Positions 28,118 to 37,762 of a stretch of DNA of 64,000 nt are shown here, piece after piece (within the stretch, counting starts at the first letter, position 1; the number at the start of each line of letters is the position of its first letter). The notes below the pieces were generated by a model. It did not search any database, was not told the origin of the DNA, and saw only the letters and a program-made list of their open reading frames with translations. Source of the DNA: Thalassotalea insulae (lineage in GTDB: Bacteria > Pseudomonadota > Gammaproteobacteria > Enterobacterales > Alteromonadaceae). The stretch spans positions 3,348,001 to 3,412,000 of the forward strand of contig NZ_BSST01000001.1 in NCBI RefSeq assembly GCF_030161395.1, written 5' to 3'. The translations under genes and the position numbers were made by a program.

Positions 28118-29065
28118 ATGCAATTATTAAAGTTGAAAGAAACCGTTGAGTTTATGCGCTTTCGCAAAGGAGCGATGGTATTTAGTATTTTGTTAATGCT
28201 AGCCGCATTAGGCTCGTTATTTGTTAACAAGCTCAATTTTGGCTTAGATTTTACCGGTGGTACCTTAATTGAAGTTGGCTTTGATCAAGCAGCAAACTTA
28301 AATCAAATTCGTCAAATCATGGACAGCAATGGTTATGACGATGCGGTAGTGCAATTATATGGTAGTTCGAAAGACGTCGTCATTCGTTTGGCTCAGCGGG
28401 AAGATGTCAAAGCGGAAATGCTAGGCAACCAGATCCTGTCAATCTTAAAGCAGGGCACAGGACAAGAGCTAGTGATGCGCCGTATAGAGTTTGTTGGTGC
28501 CAGCGTTGGTGATGAGTTAACCGAGCAAGGTGGACTTGCAATGTTAACTGCGTTGATTTGTATTCTGGTCTATGTTGCGTTCCGTTTTGAATGGCGTTTT
28601 GCCTTAGGTTCAGTATTTGCGTTATTTCACGATGTTTTGTTAACTTTAGGTTTGTTTTCTGTGTTACAACTAGAGTTCGATTTAACGGTATTAGCAGCAA
28701 TTCTGGCGGTTATCGGTTACTCACTTAACGATACTATTGTTGTATCTGATCGTATTCGTGAGAACTTTAGGAAAATACGTGACGGGGGCCCGGAAGAAAT
28801 TATCAATATTTCATTGACCCAAACCCTGAGCCGAACCTTTATCACCTCTATTACTACCTTACTGGTACTTGTTGCCTTGTTTTACCAAGGTGGTGCATTA
28901 ATTCATGGTTTTGCCACCGCCTTATTATTTGGTGTTTTTGTTGGTACTTACTCGTCAATTTATGTCGCCAGTGCGGTTGCTTTAGGCTTAGGAATTTCAA
29001 AAGAAGACTTGATCCCTGAAGTGATTGAAAAGGAAGGAGCAGATCAGGAAGCTATGATGCCGTAG
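28118..29065 (+). CDS. secF: protein translocase subunit SecF
   Basis: Partner of SecD; 315 residues with six predicted helices. Signatures are NFGLDFTGGTLIEVGF after TM1 and VIGYSLNDTIVVSDRIREN in the TM4 region. The last 15 or so residues are acidic. It closes the operon; a strong terminator lies 22 bp downstream. Confidence 0.97.
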   Translation: MQLLKLKETVEFMRFRKGAMVFSILLMLAALGSLFVNKLNFGLDFTGGTLIEVGFDQAANLNQIRQIMDSNGYDDAVVQLYGSSKDVVIRLAQREDVKAEMLGNQILSILKQGTGQELVMRRIEFVGASVGDELTEQGGLAMLTALICILVYVAFRFEWRFALGSVFALFHDVLLTLGLFSVLQLEFDLTVLAAILAVIGYSLNDTIVVSDRIRENFRKIRDGGPEEIINISLTQTLSRTFITSITTLLVLVALFYQGGALIHGFATALLFGVFVGTYSSIYVASAVALGLGISKEDLIPEVIEKEGADQEAMMP

Positions 29066-29086
29066 TGCTTTCTCCTTATTATGATC

Positions 29087-29112
29087 AAAAGCCAGCAATA
29101 TGCTGGCTTTTT
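29087..29112 (+). terminator. rho-independent terminator of the queA-secF operon
   Basis: AAAAGCCAGCA (29087-29097), loop ATA, TGCTGGCTTTT (29101-29111) with further Ts. An 11-bp stem, symmetrical enough to work in both directions. Confidence 0.92.
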
Positions 29113-29486
29113 GTTTTCAGCTCTAAACCTTCTATTTCAGTTGATGGTTATCATTCAAAAGGGGTTGGCTGAAAGAGTTCACTCGTTAACACTATTCTAG
29201 TTTATTGGCTGCTTAGTTTGTTGTGGGAGCTTAACGAAACGACAATAGCTCCTGCGTTATTCTAGTCGCCTGCACCCATCTATAACCCTGTGCTGCTAGC
29301 CAATAAAACTCAGATATTTTTATGCTACGCTAACAGTGATTTTTCTCGCCCTATTGGACTATTTTGTCCTAAGAAGAAACCAGTGGGGTAGGCATAGGCC
29401 TAAGTAAAGTTGCTGGGCTAGCTATAAAGGTAAAATTGAACTCTCTTTGTTAAAAGGTGTAATTCAGATGTCTTATTTAAGAATTA
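29113..29486. other. intergenic stretch between the secF terminator and the DUF3718 promoter region
   Basis: I see no gene or RNA here. Frames are short and broken, and there is no ribosome-binding site with a plausible start. Confidence 0.4.
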
Positions 29487-29489
29487 TTT

Positions 29490-29592
29490 TGTAATAAAAT
29501 TACACAAGTAAAAGTTTTTCATCGTTTCTTAAGTGAAATCTTGTAATTTAATTACATTTAATGCTTGATTATGTAATTTTATTTAGTATAAT
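29490..29592 (+). promoter_or_regulatory. triple palindrome operator and promoter upstream of the DUF3718 gene
   Basis: TGTAAT-N3-ATTACA occurs perfectly at 29490-29504 and 29542-29556, and as a half-conserved third copy (TGTAAT-TTT-ATTTAG) at 29572-29586. The third copy exactly fills the spacer of a good promoter: TTGATT (29565-29570), 16 bp, TATAAT (29587-29592). This implies a dimeric repressor covering the promoter. The regulator is not identifiable; the BlaI operator 11 kb away has the half-sites in the opposite order. Confidence 0.7.
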
Positions 29593-29630
29593 TACTCTAA
29601 ATTATTCCTGTTCGTTTTTTTGAGGTCTTT

Positions 29631-30074
29631 ATGAAAAGATTAATTAGTTTTGTTATTTTATTGGTTATGCCAACAGCAACTTTCGCTTTAACGACTAATG
29701 TTGAGTTCAAAGCTTATGATCAATCGTTAGCAAGCCAAGTGTGTGTGACTGCAGCAAAAGATGGTTTTCAGGCAGCAAAAACTCGACTTAAAAATAGTGT
29801 CGATAATTATATTGAAGTCATGCTTTCAATTAAATGTAATGGACAAAATTTACGCTCATTTGCTAAAAATTATCAACCGGTTAAGCCTGAAGCGCTAGTG
29901 AAAAAGTCTGTGATGATCAAAGCAGCCGATAATAGAGAAGAATCGAAGATTTGTGCTGCGGCAGTTAAAAATGGTGTTAAAGCTGTGGCTGAGCAAACAG
30001 GCAATAAAGTCGATGACCTATTATGTAACGGCGTTACGCTTAGACGTTTTGTTGCTCGCTATACCACTAGTTAA
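29631..30074 (+). CDS. small secreted DUF3718-type protein
   Basis: 147 residues with a signal peptide (about 1-19, LISFVILLVMPTATFA). The mature part is two copies of a short module of about 55 residues, each with a cysteine near its start (ASQVCVTAAKDG; ESKICAAAVKNG), a second cysteine before an asparagine-glycine (IKCNGQNLRSFA; LLCNGVTLRRFV) and a closing RxFAxxY-like motif. This matches the DUF3718 pattern. Paired cysteines suggest disulfides in the periplasm. Function unknown. It is a single gene under its own operator-covered promoter. Confidence 0.75.
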   Translation: MKRLISFVILLVMPTATFALTTNVEFKAYDQSLASQVCVTAAKDGFQAAKTRLKNSVDNYIEVMLSIKCNGQNLRSFAKNYQPVKPEALVKKSVMIKAADNREESKICAAAVKNGVKAVAEQTGNKVDDLLCNGVTLRRFVARYTTS

Positions 30075-30102
30075 ATTGCACTTTCTTTCCCCCATGTGCT
30101 TG

Positions 30103-30129
30103 GCCGCTATTTGTTAGCGGCTTTTTTTT
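30103..30129 (+). terminator. terminator of the DUF3718 gene
   Basis: GCCGCTA (30103-30109), loop TTTGT, TAGCGGC (30115-30121), then eight Ts. Confidence 0.94.
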
Positions 30130-30146
30130 GCTTAATTTCTTCAATA

Positions 30147-31325
30147 TTAATTTACGATATCTTTGAGTACTTTATTGAGATTTATTTGATAATCACTGGC
30201 TAATTCGGCAGAAACAATGCCAAATTCCTCTTCAGTTAGATCATGATCACTAGGTTTAGTGTAGCGGTTGAATTTTAGGTTGTAGATGACTTTGATTTTT
30301 GGCTTCAATGGTTCAATTCGGTTACCTTCCATGACAATGGCAAGCTTCTCGTTTGAAAGTTTAACCAAAGAACCAACCGGATGAATGCCTAAGTATTTTA
30401 TGAACTGTTGTACCAAATCGGCATCAAACTTTTCTTTATTCTTTAATAAGTGACGTAATACCGCTTGTGGCAATTGTCCCTTTCTATAGTTTTTTTCGCC
30501 GGTCATCGCATCGTAGACATCGACAATAGCGGTGATCCGGGATAATTTTGTTAGCTTGTTATTTGCGATGCCCCGGGGATAACCTGAACCATCAACTCTT
30601 TCATGATGATTAACTAACATATCAACGATGATGGGGCTGGTGAATCCTTCTCTTTTTGCCAGTTCCACCCCCCATAAAACATGCTTTTTGACGACTGACA
30701 TTTCGTTTGCAGTCAGGGCATCGTTTTTGGTGAGTATAGCTTTTGGCACTTTAGCCGAACCGATATCATGAAGCAAAGCGCCTAAGGTCATTTCTTTAAC
30801 CGTATTTGTTTTTAACCCTAAATATAATGCAAAGCCGCAGATCAATACCGCGCAGTTGATCGCGTGCTCCCATTGATAGTTAGATTTTTGCCTGATACGG
30901 GTCAAAATGGTAATGGCATGTTCATTTCTTAATATTGAGGCAGTAATTTCATCCGCCAGTATCGCCATAGAATCAGGACTTAGCGGTTTCCCTATTGAAC
31001 TGTTAAGAAATAACTCTCTGACATTTTCTGTCGCTTGATCATAGAGCTTACATGAGTGAGCTAACTCTTCATTTAACGAGGTTTGAGGTTCCTCTTCTGT
31101 TGGGGCGTTATCTGCAGTTTGTTGCTCTATCTTATCGCTATCTTCAGTTTGGTTTGGATCGCATTCTATCACCACATGGACGACACCTTGCTTTTTTAGC
31201 AGCTCTATAGTGCGAGGGGAGTTAACACTCCCCTGATTTTTAACCTTATGGTTAGTATCTTTTAATATGATGTCTTTGACATACATACCAACTTCTAACT
31301 CATCTATAGATAGTTTCTTTAACAT
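30147..31325 (-). CDS. HD-GYP domain cyclic-di-GMP phosphodiesterase
   Basis: 392 residues without membrane segments. The N-terminal part (about 1-110) resembles DUF3391 (IDELEVGMYVKDI), often fused to HD-GYP. The HD-GYP domain carries HDIGSAKVPKAIL (about 187), VNHHERVDGSGYPRGI (HHExxDGSGYP) and RITAIVDVYDAMT. These metal-binding residues are intact, so hydrolysis of c-di-GMP is likely. It is convergent with the DUF3718 gene and divergent from the beta-helix lipoprotein. Confidence 0.9.
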   Translation of the reverse strand: MLKKLSIDELEVGMYVKDIILKDTNHKVKNQGSVNSPRTIELLKKQGVVHVVIECDPNQTEDSDKIEQQTADNAPTEEEPQTSLNEELAHSCKLYDQATENVRELFLNSSIGKPLSPDSMAILADEITASILRNEHAITILTRIRQKSNYQWEHAINCAVLICGFALYLGLKTNTVKEMTLGALLHDIGSAKVPKAILTKNDALTANEMSVVKKHVLWGVELAKREGFTSPIIVDMLVNHHERVDGSGYPRGIANNKLTKLSRITAIVDVYDAMTGEKNYRKGQLPQAVLRHLLKNKEKFDADLVQQFIKYLGIHPVGSLVKLSNEKLAIVMEGNRIEPLKPKIKVIYNLKFNRYTKPSDHDLTEEEFGIVSAELASDYQINLNKVLKDIVN

Positions 31326-31606
31326 ATATGCGATTTAGCCTGTTATTCTTTTTATAGTATCGGCGATAAATGATTTTTATTTAAGCATACACCTTATCTT
31401 ATTTGCAGTGGTACTGTCATCTTAGTGTCATGTTTGCGAAACAAAAACTACATATTTCTAAAACATTTCTGTCATTTTTCCTCCGTAGGATAACCGCAAC
31501 TTTTAATCAAGCTGATTAAATGAAGTTTTCATGACAATAGTTCATGAATGCCTGTCTTTAGTCTGTTTGTTCGATTTAACAATAAAATTCTGCGGAGCAG
31601 AGCGAG

Positions 31607-34510
31607 ATGCAAATGAAATCATTCTTTAAAGTAAGTGCTATTGCCAGTGCGTTATCATTAACATTAGTCGGTTGTGGTGGTGACATTAATTTGAAATCAG
31701 ATGTTGATAATTCAGTGGGTGATACTGTTATTAATAACCCTGAACCAGTAGATAACGGTGGTAACCTTGATTCATTACCTGGTATTCCTAATACTGCAAT
31801 GTCAACTATAGTAAGTACTGCTTTAGGTTTTGATGTTCAGGTTCAAACCATTGAAGGTAATATCACAGAAGATACTACTTTAGTTGCCACACTAGGTAAT
31901 AAACCTGTCATGTATGCTTTGAAAGGACAAGTGACCGTAGGTTTAAGTTCTACTGGCTCATCAAACAGCTCGGCAAAATCAGGTGTTCAAAAATCTTCTT
32001 TAGCTGCTAATGGCGCTACTTTAACAATTGAACCTGGTGCCGTGCTGTTTGGTCAGTCAGGTAAAGATTATTTAGTTATTCAGCGTAACTCAAAAATTAT
32101 GGCTGAAGGTACTAAGGCCAAGCCAATCGTCTTTACTTCTTTAGCTGATGTTCAAGGTGAAGAGACAGCTGCCGGTCAGTGGGGCGGTGTTGTTATCTTA
32201 GGTAATGCACCATCAAATAAATGTCCTACTGATGGTAGTGAATGTGCGCTTCAAGTTGAAGGTGTTGAAGAAGGTGCGGTATTCGGTGGCACTGACTGGG
32301 AAGATAACTCAGGTGTCCTAAAATATGTTGTTGTAAAATATGCCGGTTATGAGCTTTCTACCGACAATGAATTAAATGGCATTACTTTCGGTGGTGTTGG
32401 TTCAGGTACAACCGTTGATTATATTCAAATTCACTCCAATGCCGACGATGGTATCGAATTCTTTGGTGGTGCGGTTGATTTAAAACACGTAGTGTTAACC
32501 GGCAATCAGGATGACAGCCTTGATATCGACAATGGCTACCGTGGACGTATACAGCATGTTTTCATTCAGCACGACAAAAACTCAGGTAAAGCTAACCGTG
32601 GTATTGAAGCCGATAACGATGGCAAACATCCTGATAAAGAACCTATGTCAATGCCAACCATTACCAATATTACTATCATGGGTAATAACTATAAAGGTGA
32701 TGACAGGGATTCGGAAGGTATTTATCTGCGTGAAGGTGTAGGAGCACACATCTATAATGCTGTGGTTACTGGTACTTCTGAAATGGGTGAATGTCTAGAG
32801 CTTGAAGGTGGTAAAACTTCTTCTGTTACTGTTGATAATGCCAATAACGGTAATATTACCTTCCAAAACAGCATCATAGCTTGTAGCAATGGCGAAAATT
32901 TTAAAAATGCCAAAGCCAATCAGGATACTAATGATACTTCTGATGACACAGTATTGCTTGATGTTGAGCAATGGTTCCTATCGGAAGAAAGCAACGGTGT
33001 CAGTACTTCATTATTGATCGATGCCGATGGTATGCCTGATAGTAACTCTCCTTTGGTTGCTGAAGGTGCGGGTCAAAACGTAGCCAATACCGTAGATCCT
33101 TGGTTTGATGAAGTGCACTATGTAGGTGCTTTAGATGGTAGCAATGACTGGCGTCAGGGGTGGGCCTTTGGTTTTGGTGGCGGAGAAGTCACAGCTTCAG
33201 CACCTGTTGAAGGCTGCCCTGCTGGCACAACGGCTATTTCACCTATCGATGGCGCAACAACTACCTGTGAAATCTCGGGTACCATCACCAGCGATATAAC
33301 ACTAACTGCTAACAATATCTACGCGTTAAATGGTGCTGTATTTGTTGGTCACGATAAAGCCGATTCTGCAACGTTAACAATTGAGTCAGGCACCACTATT
33401 TTTGGCCGCAATGGTAAGGATTACTTGGTGGTAAGCCGTGATTCAAAAATTGAAGCCAACGGTACTGCATCAGCGCCAATTACTTTCACTTCAAGTGAAG
33501 ATTTAAAAGGTGAAGCAACGCACGCAGGCCAGTGGGGGGGCATCGTACTTTTGGGGAATGCTAAGTCAAACAAATGTCCTACCGACGGTAGTGAGTGTGC
33601 ACTTCAGGTAGAAGGCGTTGAAGAAGGTGCTGTATTCGGTGGCACTAACGATGAAGACAGCTCTGGTACCCTACGTTATGTCGTGGTTAAGCATGCGGGT
33701 TATGAGCTTTCTACCGATAATGAGTTAAACGGTATTACGTTCGGCGCCATAGGTTCGGGCACAAAAGTGGAATACATCCAAATCCACGACAATGCTGATG
33801 ATGGTGTTGAGTTCTTCGGCGGTACAGTAAACCTCAAGTATGTTGTATTGACTGATAACCAAGATGACAGTGTAGACTGGGACAATGGCTACCGCGGCAA
33901 TATGCAGTATGTACTGGTTAGACAAAACCCTGAAAATGGTGAAACTAACCGTGGCATTGAAGCTGATAACGACGGAAAAATCGCTAATAAGAAGCCACAA
34001 TCAAATCCAACGATAGCTAACGTGACCATTATCGGTAATGATTATAAAGGTGATGACAAGGATTCAGAAGGTATTTATCTGCGTGAAGGTACCAAGGCGC
34101 ACTTATATAACTTTGTCGTGACTGGCTCTGCAGGTATGGGTGAGTGTTTTGAAATTGAAGGCGGTAAGACATCGTCGGTTACTGTCGACCAGGCGAAATC
34201 TGGTGAAACCGTTATCTCTAACTCAGTATTTGCATGTAGCGAAAACTTCAAAGACTCATATGCTAACCAGGATACTGCCGATAAGTCTGACGATGTTGTC
34301 TTACTTAACGCTGCAGATTGGGTTTTAAACAGCAACGAAAACAACTCAACAGCAACTGGTAAGTCTGACGTTGTAAACGGTATCTACACCCTAGATGCGA
34401 CTACTCCTAAGACATTCACAAACAACACTTTCTTTGATAATGCCGACCACATAGGTGCGGTTAGTGAATCAAACGACTGGACTGCTGGCTGGACTGTAGG
34501 CCTTGAGTAA
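31607..34510 (+). CDS. large lipoprotein with duplicated beta-helix-like domain
   Basis: 967 residues. A lipoprotein signal ends in LVGC with the acylated cysteine at residue 23, followed by GGD, so it is probably on the outer membrane. The rest is two copies of a domain of about 300 residues (roughly 150-520 and 600-960). Both contain GQWGG, SNKCPTDGSECALQVEGVEEG, VVVK(Y/H)AGYELSTDNEL, ADDG(I/V)EFFGG, DNGYRG and RGIEADNDGK. Repeated short Gly/Asn/Asp-rich strands suggest a right-handed beta-helix. Similar proteins sit beside TonB receptors in marine bacteria, and here a receptor starts 145 bp downstream. Function unknown; a surface ligand-capture role is inferred. A start at 31613 is also possible. 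Confidence 0.8.
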   Translation: MQMKSFFKVSAIASALSLTLVGCGGDINLKSDVDNSVGDTVINNPEPVDNGGNLDSLPGIPNTAMSTIVSTALGFDVQVQTIEGNITEDTTLVATLGNKPVMYALKGQVTVGLSSTGSSNSSAKSGVQKSSLAANGATLTIEPGAVLFGQSGKDYLVIQRNSKIMAEGTKAKPIVFTSLADVQGEETAAGQWGGVVILGNAPSNKCPTDGSECALQVEGVEEGAVFGGTDWEDNSGVLKYVVVKYAGYELSTDNELNGITFGGVGSGTTVDYIQIHSNADDGIEFFGGAVDLKHVVLTGNQDDSLDIDNGYRGRIQHVFIQHDKNSGKANRGIEADNDGKHPDKEPMSMPTITNITIMGNNYKGDDRDSEGIYLREGVGAHIYNAVVTGTSEMGECLELEGGKTSSVTVDNANNGNITFQNSIIACSNGENFKNAKANQDTNDTSDDTVLLDVEQWFLSEESNGVSTSLLIDADGMPDSNSPLVAEGAGQNVANTVDPWFDEVHYVGALDGSNDWRQGWAFGFGGGEVTASAPVEGCPAGTTAISPIDGATTTCEISGTITSDITLTANNIYALNGAVFVGHDKADSATLTIESGTTIFGRNGKDYLVVSRDSKIEANGTASAPITFTSSEDLKGEATHAGQWGGIVLLGNAKSNKCPTDGSECALQVEGVEEGAVFGGTNDEDSSGTLRYVVVKHAGYELSTDNELNGITFGAIGSGTKVEYIQIHDNADDGVEFFGGTVNLKYVVLTDNQDDSVDWDNGYRGNMQYVLVRQNPENGETNRGIEADNDGKIANKKPQSNPTIANVTIIGNDYKGDDKDSEGIYLREGTKAHLYNFVVTGSAGMGECFEIEGGKTSSVTVDQAKSGETVISNSVFACSENFKDSYANQDTADKSDDVVLLNAADWVLNSNENNSTATGKSDVVNGIYTLDATTPKTFTNNTFFDNADHIGAVSESNDWTAGWTVGLE

Positions 34511-34547
34511 TAGTGCAACTTGCTATTTAACTAAAGCAATGAATGAG

Positions 34548-34579
34548 AGCGATGGCTATTAACGCCATCGCTACTTTTT
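34548..34579 (+). terminator. terminator between lipoprotein and TonB receptor
   Basis: AGCGATGGC (34548-34556), loop TATTAAC, GCCATCGCT (34564-34572), then ACTTTTT. It lies between the lipoprotein stop and the receptor start, so receptor transcription may be partly separate. Confidence 0.88.
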
Positions 34580-34655
34580 AACAAGCAAACTCAAAACTAT
34601 GACCTAACAGCTGACTAGAACACTATGTTCTTCAGCCATTCCCAAGAGGTTTATT

Positions 34656-37304
34656 ATGAATAAAACATTCAACCGTTTCAGCTTAAGTAGTATAGCTGTA
34701 GCGGTACTTGCAAGCTTACCTTCAACTAATTTGATTGCTCAAGAAACAGATGATAGAGCGATTGAAGAAGTTGTTGCTAAAGCAAGTCGCTTAAAAGGCA
34801 CTGCTAGTGCAGTTATGGAAGAACGTAAAAGCCAAGCGTTTGTTGCTGATATTTTAGGTGCCGAGCAAATTTCTCGTACCGGTGACAGCGATGCAGCTGC
34901 CGCTCTTCGACGTGTTACCGGTTTGACGTTGGTTGATGGTAAATTTATCTATGTGCGCGGTTTAGGTGAGCGTTATTCAAGTACGCAATTAAATTCTGCA
35001 TCTGTACCAAGTCCAGATCCTTCAAGATCAGTCATTCCATTGGATTTATTCCCTGCAGCAATGATCGAATCACTGTCGGTACAAAAATCGTATTCGCCAT
35101 CTATGCCGGCGAATTTTGGTGGTGGTAATGTTGATATCCGTTTAAAAACTATTCCGACAGACTTCATGTTCAACATCTCCGGTAATCTGGGGGGGAATGC
35201 CGATAATTTTGATGAGGGTATTTTTTACAACGGGGGGGATAACGATTGGCGTGGTGAAGACGATGGAAAGCGTGCTGCACCTGTTCAATTAATGGGTATG
35301 TGGAGGAACTACCAGCCACTGGATGAAGTGTCACAAGATGAGAATCGTGCCATAGCTGCGATGTTAAACCGTGATTATGATCCGAAATCTCAAAGCATAG
35401 ACCCAAACTGGGGTGTTGACTTGTCTTTTGGGGATCGCTTTGAATCAGGTAAATGGCGTTTCGGTTATTTAACTTCTGTATCTTATGATAATAACTGGCA
35501 GGTTTCAAAACTGTATGAAGGCCAGGATTTTGTTAATAATGATGATGGTAGCTATTCGTTAGTGCGCGGTTTTGATCAGGTTGATGCTACCGAGCACAGT
35601 ATTCGATGGTCAGGTATGCTGAACTTGGGGATTGAATATGATAAAGCCCATCGTATTGATATCAGCAATATTATCTTGCACGATACTGCCGATAAAATTA
35701 AGGAAAAATTTGGTAACACCAATAATGCTTTGATTACCGATGGTTTGCGAGTGCGTGATATTGATGTTAATTATGAAGAGCGCGAGCTGATTGCTACGCA
35801 AATTCGTGGTACTCACAATTTCCCTGAATTTAATAATCTGGGCTTTGACTGGAAATATTCAAACGCTAGGTCCAGCCGTTATGCACCTGGTAACCTTACC
35901 ACTCGCTTCATGCTAACGGATAACAACGAAGATGGTGTATGGGATTTGTCAACCGAGTCAAGCCTGCGTAAGGGGCGCACTGCTGGTCGTTATACTTTCC
36001 AGGATCTGAATGACAAAGTTGAAAACTATGGCTTTAACTTCTCGATGCCTATTTATTTTGATGGCGGTGAAGTGGAATTAAAAGCTGGTGGTGATTTTAT
36101 CGAAAAATCACGTGACGCCTTTGCTCGCCGTTTGGATATAAATACATTAGCCTTTGATAACGCTGACTTAAGCGGTTATGTTTTGGCTGATGTACTGACT
36201 GATAATGTTATTTTAAATCATCCGCTGGCTGGTTCTGAGACTATTATCCGTGATAATTCAGTACCGGGTGATGATTATTTATCAGCACAGATGGTTGATG
36301 CTTATTACTTCTCAGCAGATTTTCTGTTTGATAATACCTGGCGCGTTAGCGGCGGTGTTCGCTGGGAAGATTTTCGTCAAGTAGTCGCTCCGTTAGATCC
36401 GGAAAATGGTCAGTTTGACTTACCAACATCGCCAACCGAGCAAGATCTTGCGAACATGGCTTTTCGGGAAGACGACTTCTATCCGGCTTTGGCACTAACT
36501 TATATTGCCAGTCCACAGGTTCAATATCGTTTGTCTTATGGTGAAACTACGGTTCGTCCTGATTTACGTGAAGTAGCGCCGACTACCTATTTGGATCCAT
36601 TAACAGAGTACCCGGTACGTGGTACCCCTGGCATCCAAACAACACAGATTAAAAACTATGATCTGCGTTGGGAGTGGTATTTGGAAACCGGAGAAAACTT
36701 ATCTGTAGGCCTGTTCTATAAAGACATGGTCAACCCGATTGAATCAGTACAGTCGCCGTCTCAGGATGGTCCTCCGCTTATCGTGATGGCTAATGCTGAT
36801 GATGGTGAAGTTTATGGTGTTGAAGTTGAGTTTATGAAGGACTTTGCTTTCTTAGGTGGCATTGGTAGTGATTTCTTCGTTTCTGGTAATGTTACCTTAA
36901 GTGATTCTGAAATCAACATCGATACTCAGCGTGTGGTTGAACAAACCGGTGTATCTGCTGCTGTCACCAATGCCAGCCGCCGCATGACTGGCCATTCCCA
37001 ATATGTGGTTAACTTGAATTTGGGTTATGACGCGCCAAATGGTAACCATGCGATTACTTTGGCATACAATGTCTTCGGTGAACGTATTATTATCCCTGGA
37101 ATTGAAGGTCAGGAAGACAGAATGGAGCAACCGTTCCATTCACTGGATTTGGTTTATACTTATTACCCAAGCTTTGCTTCAACCTTGAAATTTAAGGCGC
37201 AAAACTTACTGGATCAGAAAAAAGAAATGGAATTTTCTGATACCTTATTCCGAAGTGAAACTAAAGGTATTGGCTTTGATATCTCTTATAAATATGAGTT
37301 TTAA
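34656..37304 (+). CDS. TonB-dependent outer-membrane receptor
   Basis: 882 residues with a signal peptide (about 1-29). A TonB-box-like AIEEVVAKA lies near residue 35. The plug domain (about 50-175) contains DAAAALRRVTGLT, FIYVRGLGERYSS and PANFGGGNVDIRL. The rest is a 22-strand-type barrel with many aromatic strand ends, closing on YKYEF with a terminal phenylalanine, as expected for Bam-mediated assembly. There is no N-terminal signalling extension. The ligand is unknown. The adjacent duplicated lipoprotein suggests a receptor/lipoprotein pair, and energy could come from the TonB system at 55.6-58.6 kb. AAGAGG precedes the ATG. Confidence 0.93.
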   Translation: MNKTFNRFSLSSIAVAVLASLPSTNLIAQETDDRAIEEVVAKASRLKGTASAVMEERKSQAFVADILGAEQISRTGDSDAAAALRRVTGLTLVDGKFIYVRGLGERYSSTQLNSASVPSPDPSRSVIPLDLFPAAMIESLSVQKSYSPSMPANFGGGNVDIRLKTIPTDFMFNISGNLGGNADNFDEGIFYNGGDNDWRGEDDGKRAAPVQLMGMWRNYQPLDEVSQDENRAIAAMLNRDYDPKSQSIDPNWGVDLSFGDRFESGKWRFGYLTSVSYDNNWQVSKLYEGQDFVNNDDGSYSLVRGFDQVDATEHSIRWSGMLNLGIEYDKAHRIDISNIILHDTADKIKEKFGNTNNALITDGLRVRDIDVNYEERELIATQIRGTHNFPEFNNLGFDWKYSNARSSRYAPGNLTTRFMLTDNNEDGVWDLSTESSLRKGRTAGRYTFQDLNDKVENYGFNFSMPIYFDGGEVELKAGGDFIEKSRDAFARRLDINTLAFDNADLSGYVLADVLTDNVILNHPLAGSETIIRDNSVPGDDYLSAQMVDAYYFSADFLFDNTWRVSGGVRWEDFRQVVAPLDPENGQFDLPTSPTEQDLANMAFREDDFYPALALTYIASPQVQYRLSYGETTVRPDLREVAPTTYLDPLTEYPVRGTPGIQTTQIKNYDLRWEWYLETGENLSVGLFYKDMVNPIESVQSPSQDGPPLIVMANADDGEVYGVEVEFMKDFAFLGGIGSDFFVSGNVTLSDSEINIDTQRVVEQTGVSAAVTNASRRMTGHSQYVVNLNLGYDAPNGNHAITLAYNVFGERIIIPGIEGQEDRMEQPFHSLDLVYTYYPSFASTLKFKAQNLLDQKKEMEFSDTLFRSETKGIGFDISYKYEF

Positions 37305-37345
37305 TCATTGATATTGAGCAAGCGGTTTAAAAGTTAGCATTAAAT

Positions 37346-37376
37346 AAAAGCCATTCGCTAAAAACGAATGGCTTTT
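37346..37376 (+). terminator. terminator of the TonB receptor gene, start of a long direct repeat
   Basis: AAAAGCCATTCG (37346-37357), loop CTAAAAA, CGAATGGCTTTT (37365-37376). The same hairpin recurs at 46456-46485, at the end of the giant protein gene. Confidence 0.93.
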
Positions 37377-37560
37377 ATATACATGGATGTATGGTATAAC
37401 GAAATTGCAGGAGCATAATTTCGTATATATGGATGTATGGTATAACGAAATTGCAGGAGAATAATTTCGTATATACATGGATGTATGGTCAGTTTTTGTT
37501 CCGGAAAACTAAGTACTCACAATACCAGCAATATCGAAATTGTATGAGCACTATTTAGTC
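37346..37560. repeat. left copy of a roughly 190-bp direct repeat with internal hairpin units
   Basis: The repeat holds the terminator hairpin, then a unit of about 47 bp (CATGGATGTATGGTATAACG, then AAATTGCAGGAGCATAATTT). Its arms ACGAAATT and AATTTCGT pair. The unit occurs twice here (37382-37428 and about 37429-37474), followed by a partial unit, GTCAGTTTTTGTTCC and AACTAAGTACT. The same order recurs at 46456-46637 with one unit fewer in the middle. The remainder to 37762 holds AT-rich promoter-like sequence for the sulfotransferase. Confidence 0.85.
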
Positions 37561-37762
37561 TAAATCGTTATCTTTAAAAAAATATTTACTTAATTTTCTT
37601 AACCTTATAACAAATCTTTGACTATAATCACGTAGATACATTCTGTTCTAAACTAGACAGTAGTTAATCTAAATATAATTAGTGCTAGCGAAACAAGAAT
37701 GTTAACGCAGTAAAAGAATAAAAACTCGGTTACGGGTATTAAACATAGGGATTGCATTTTTC

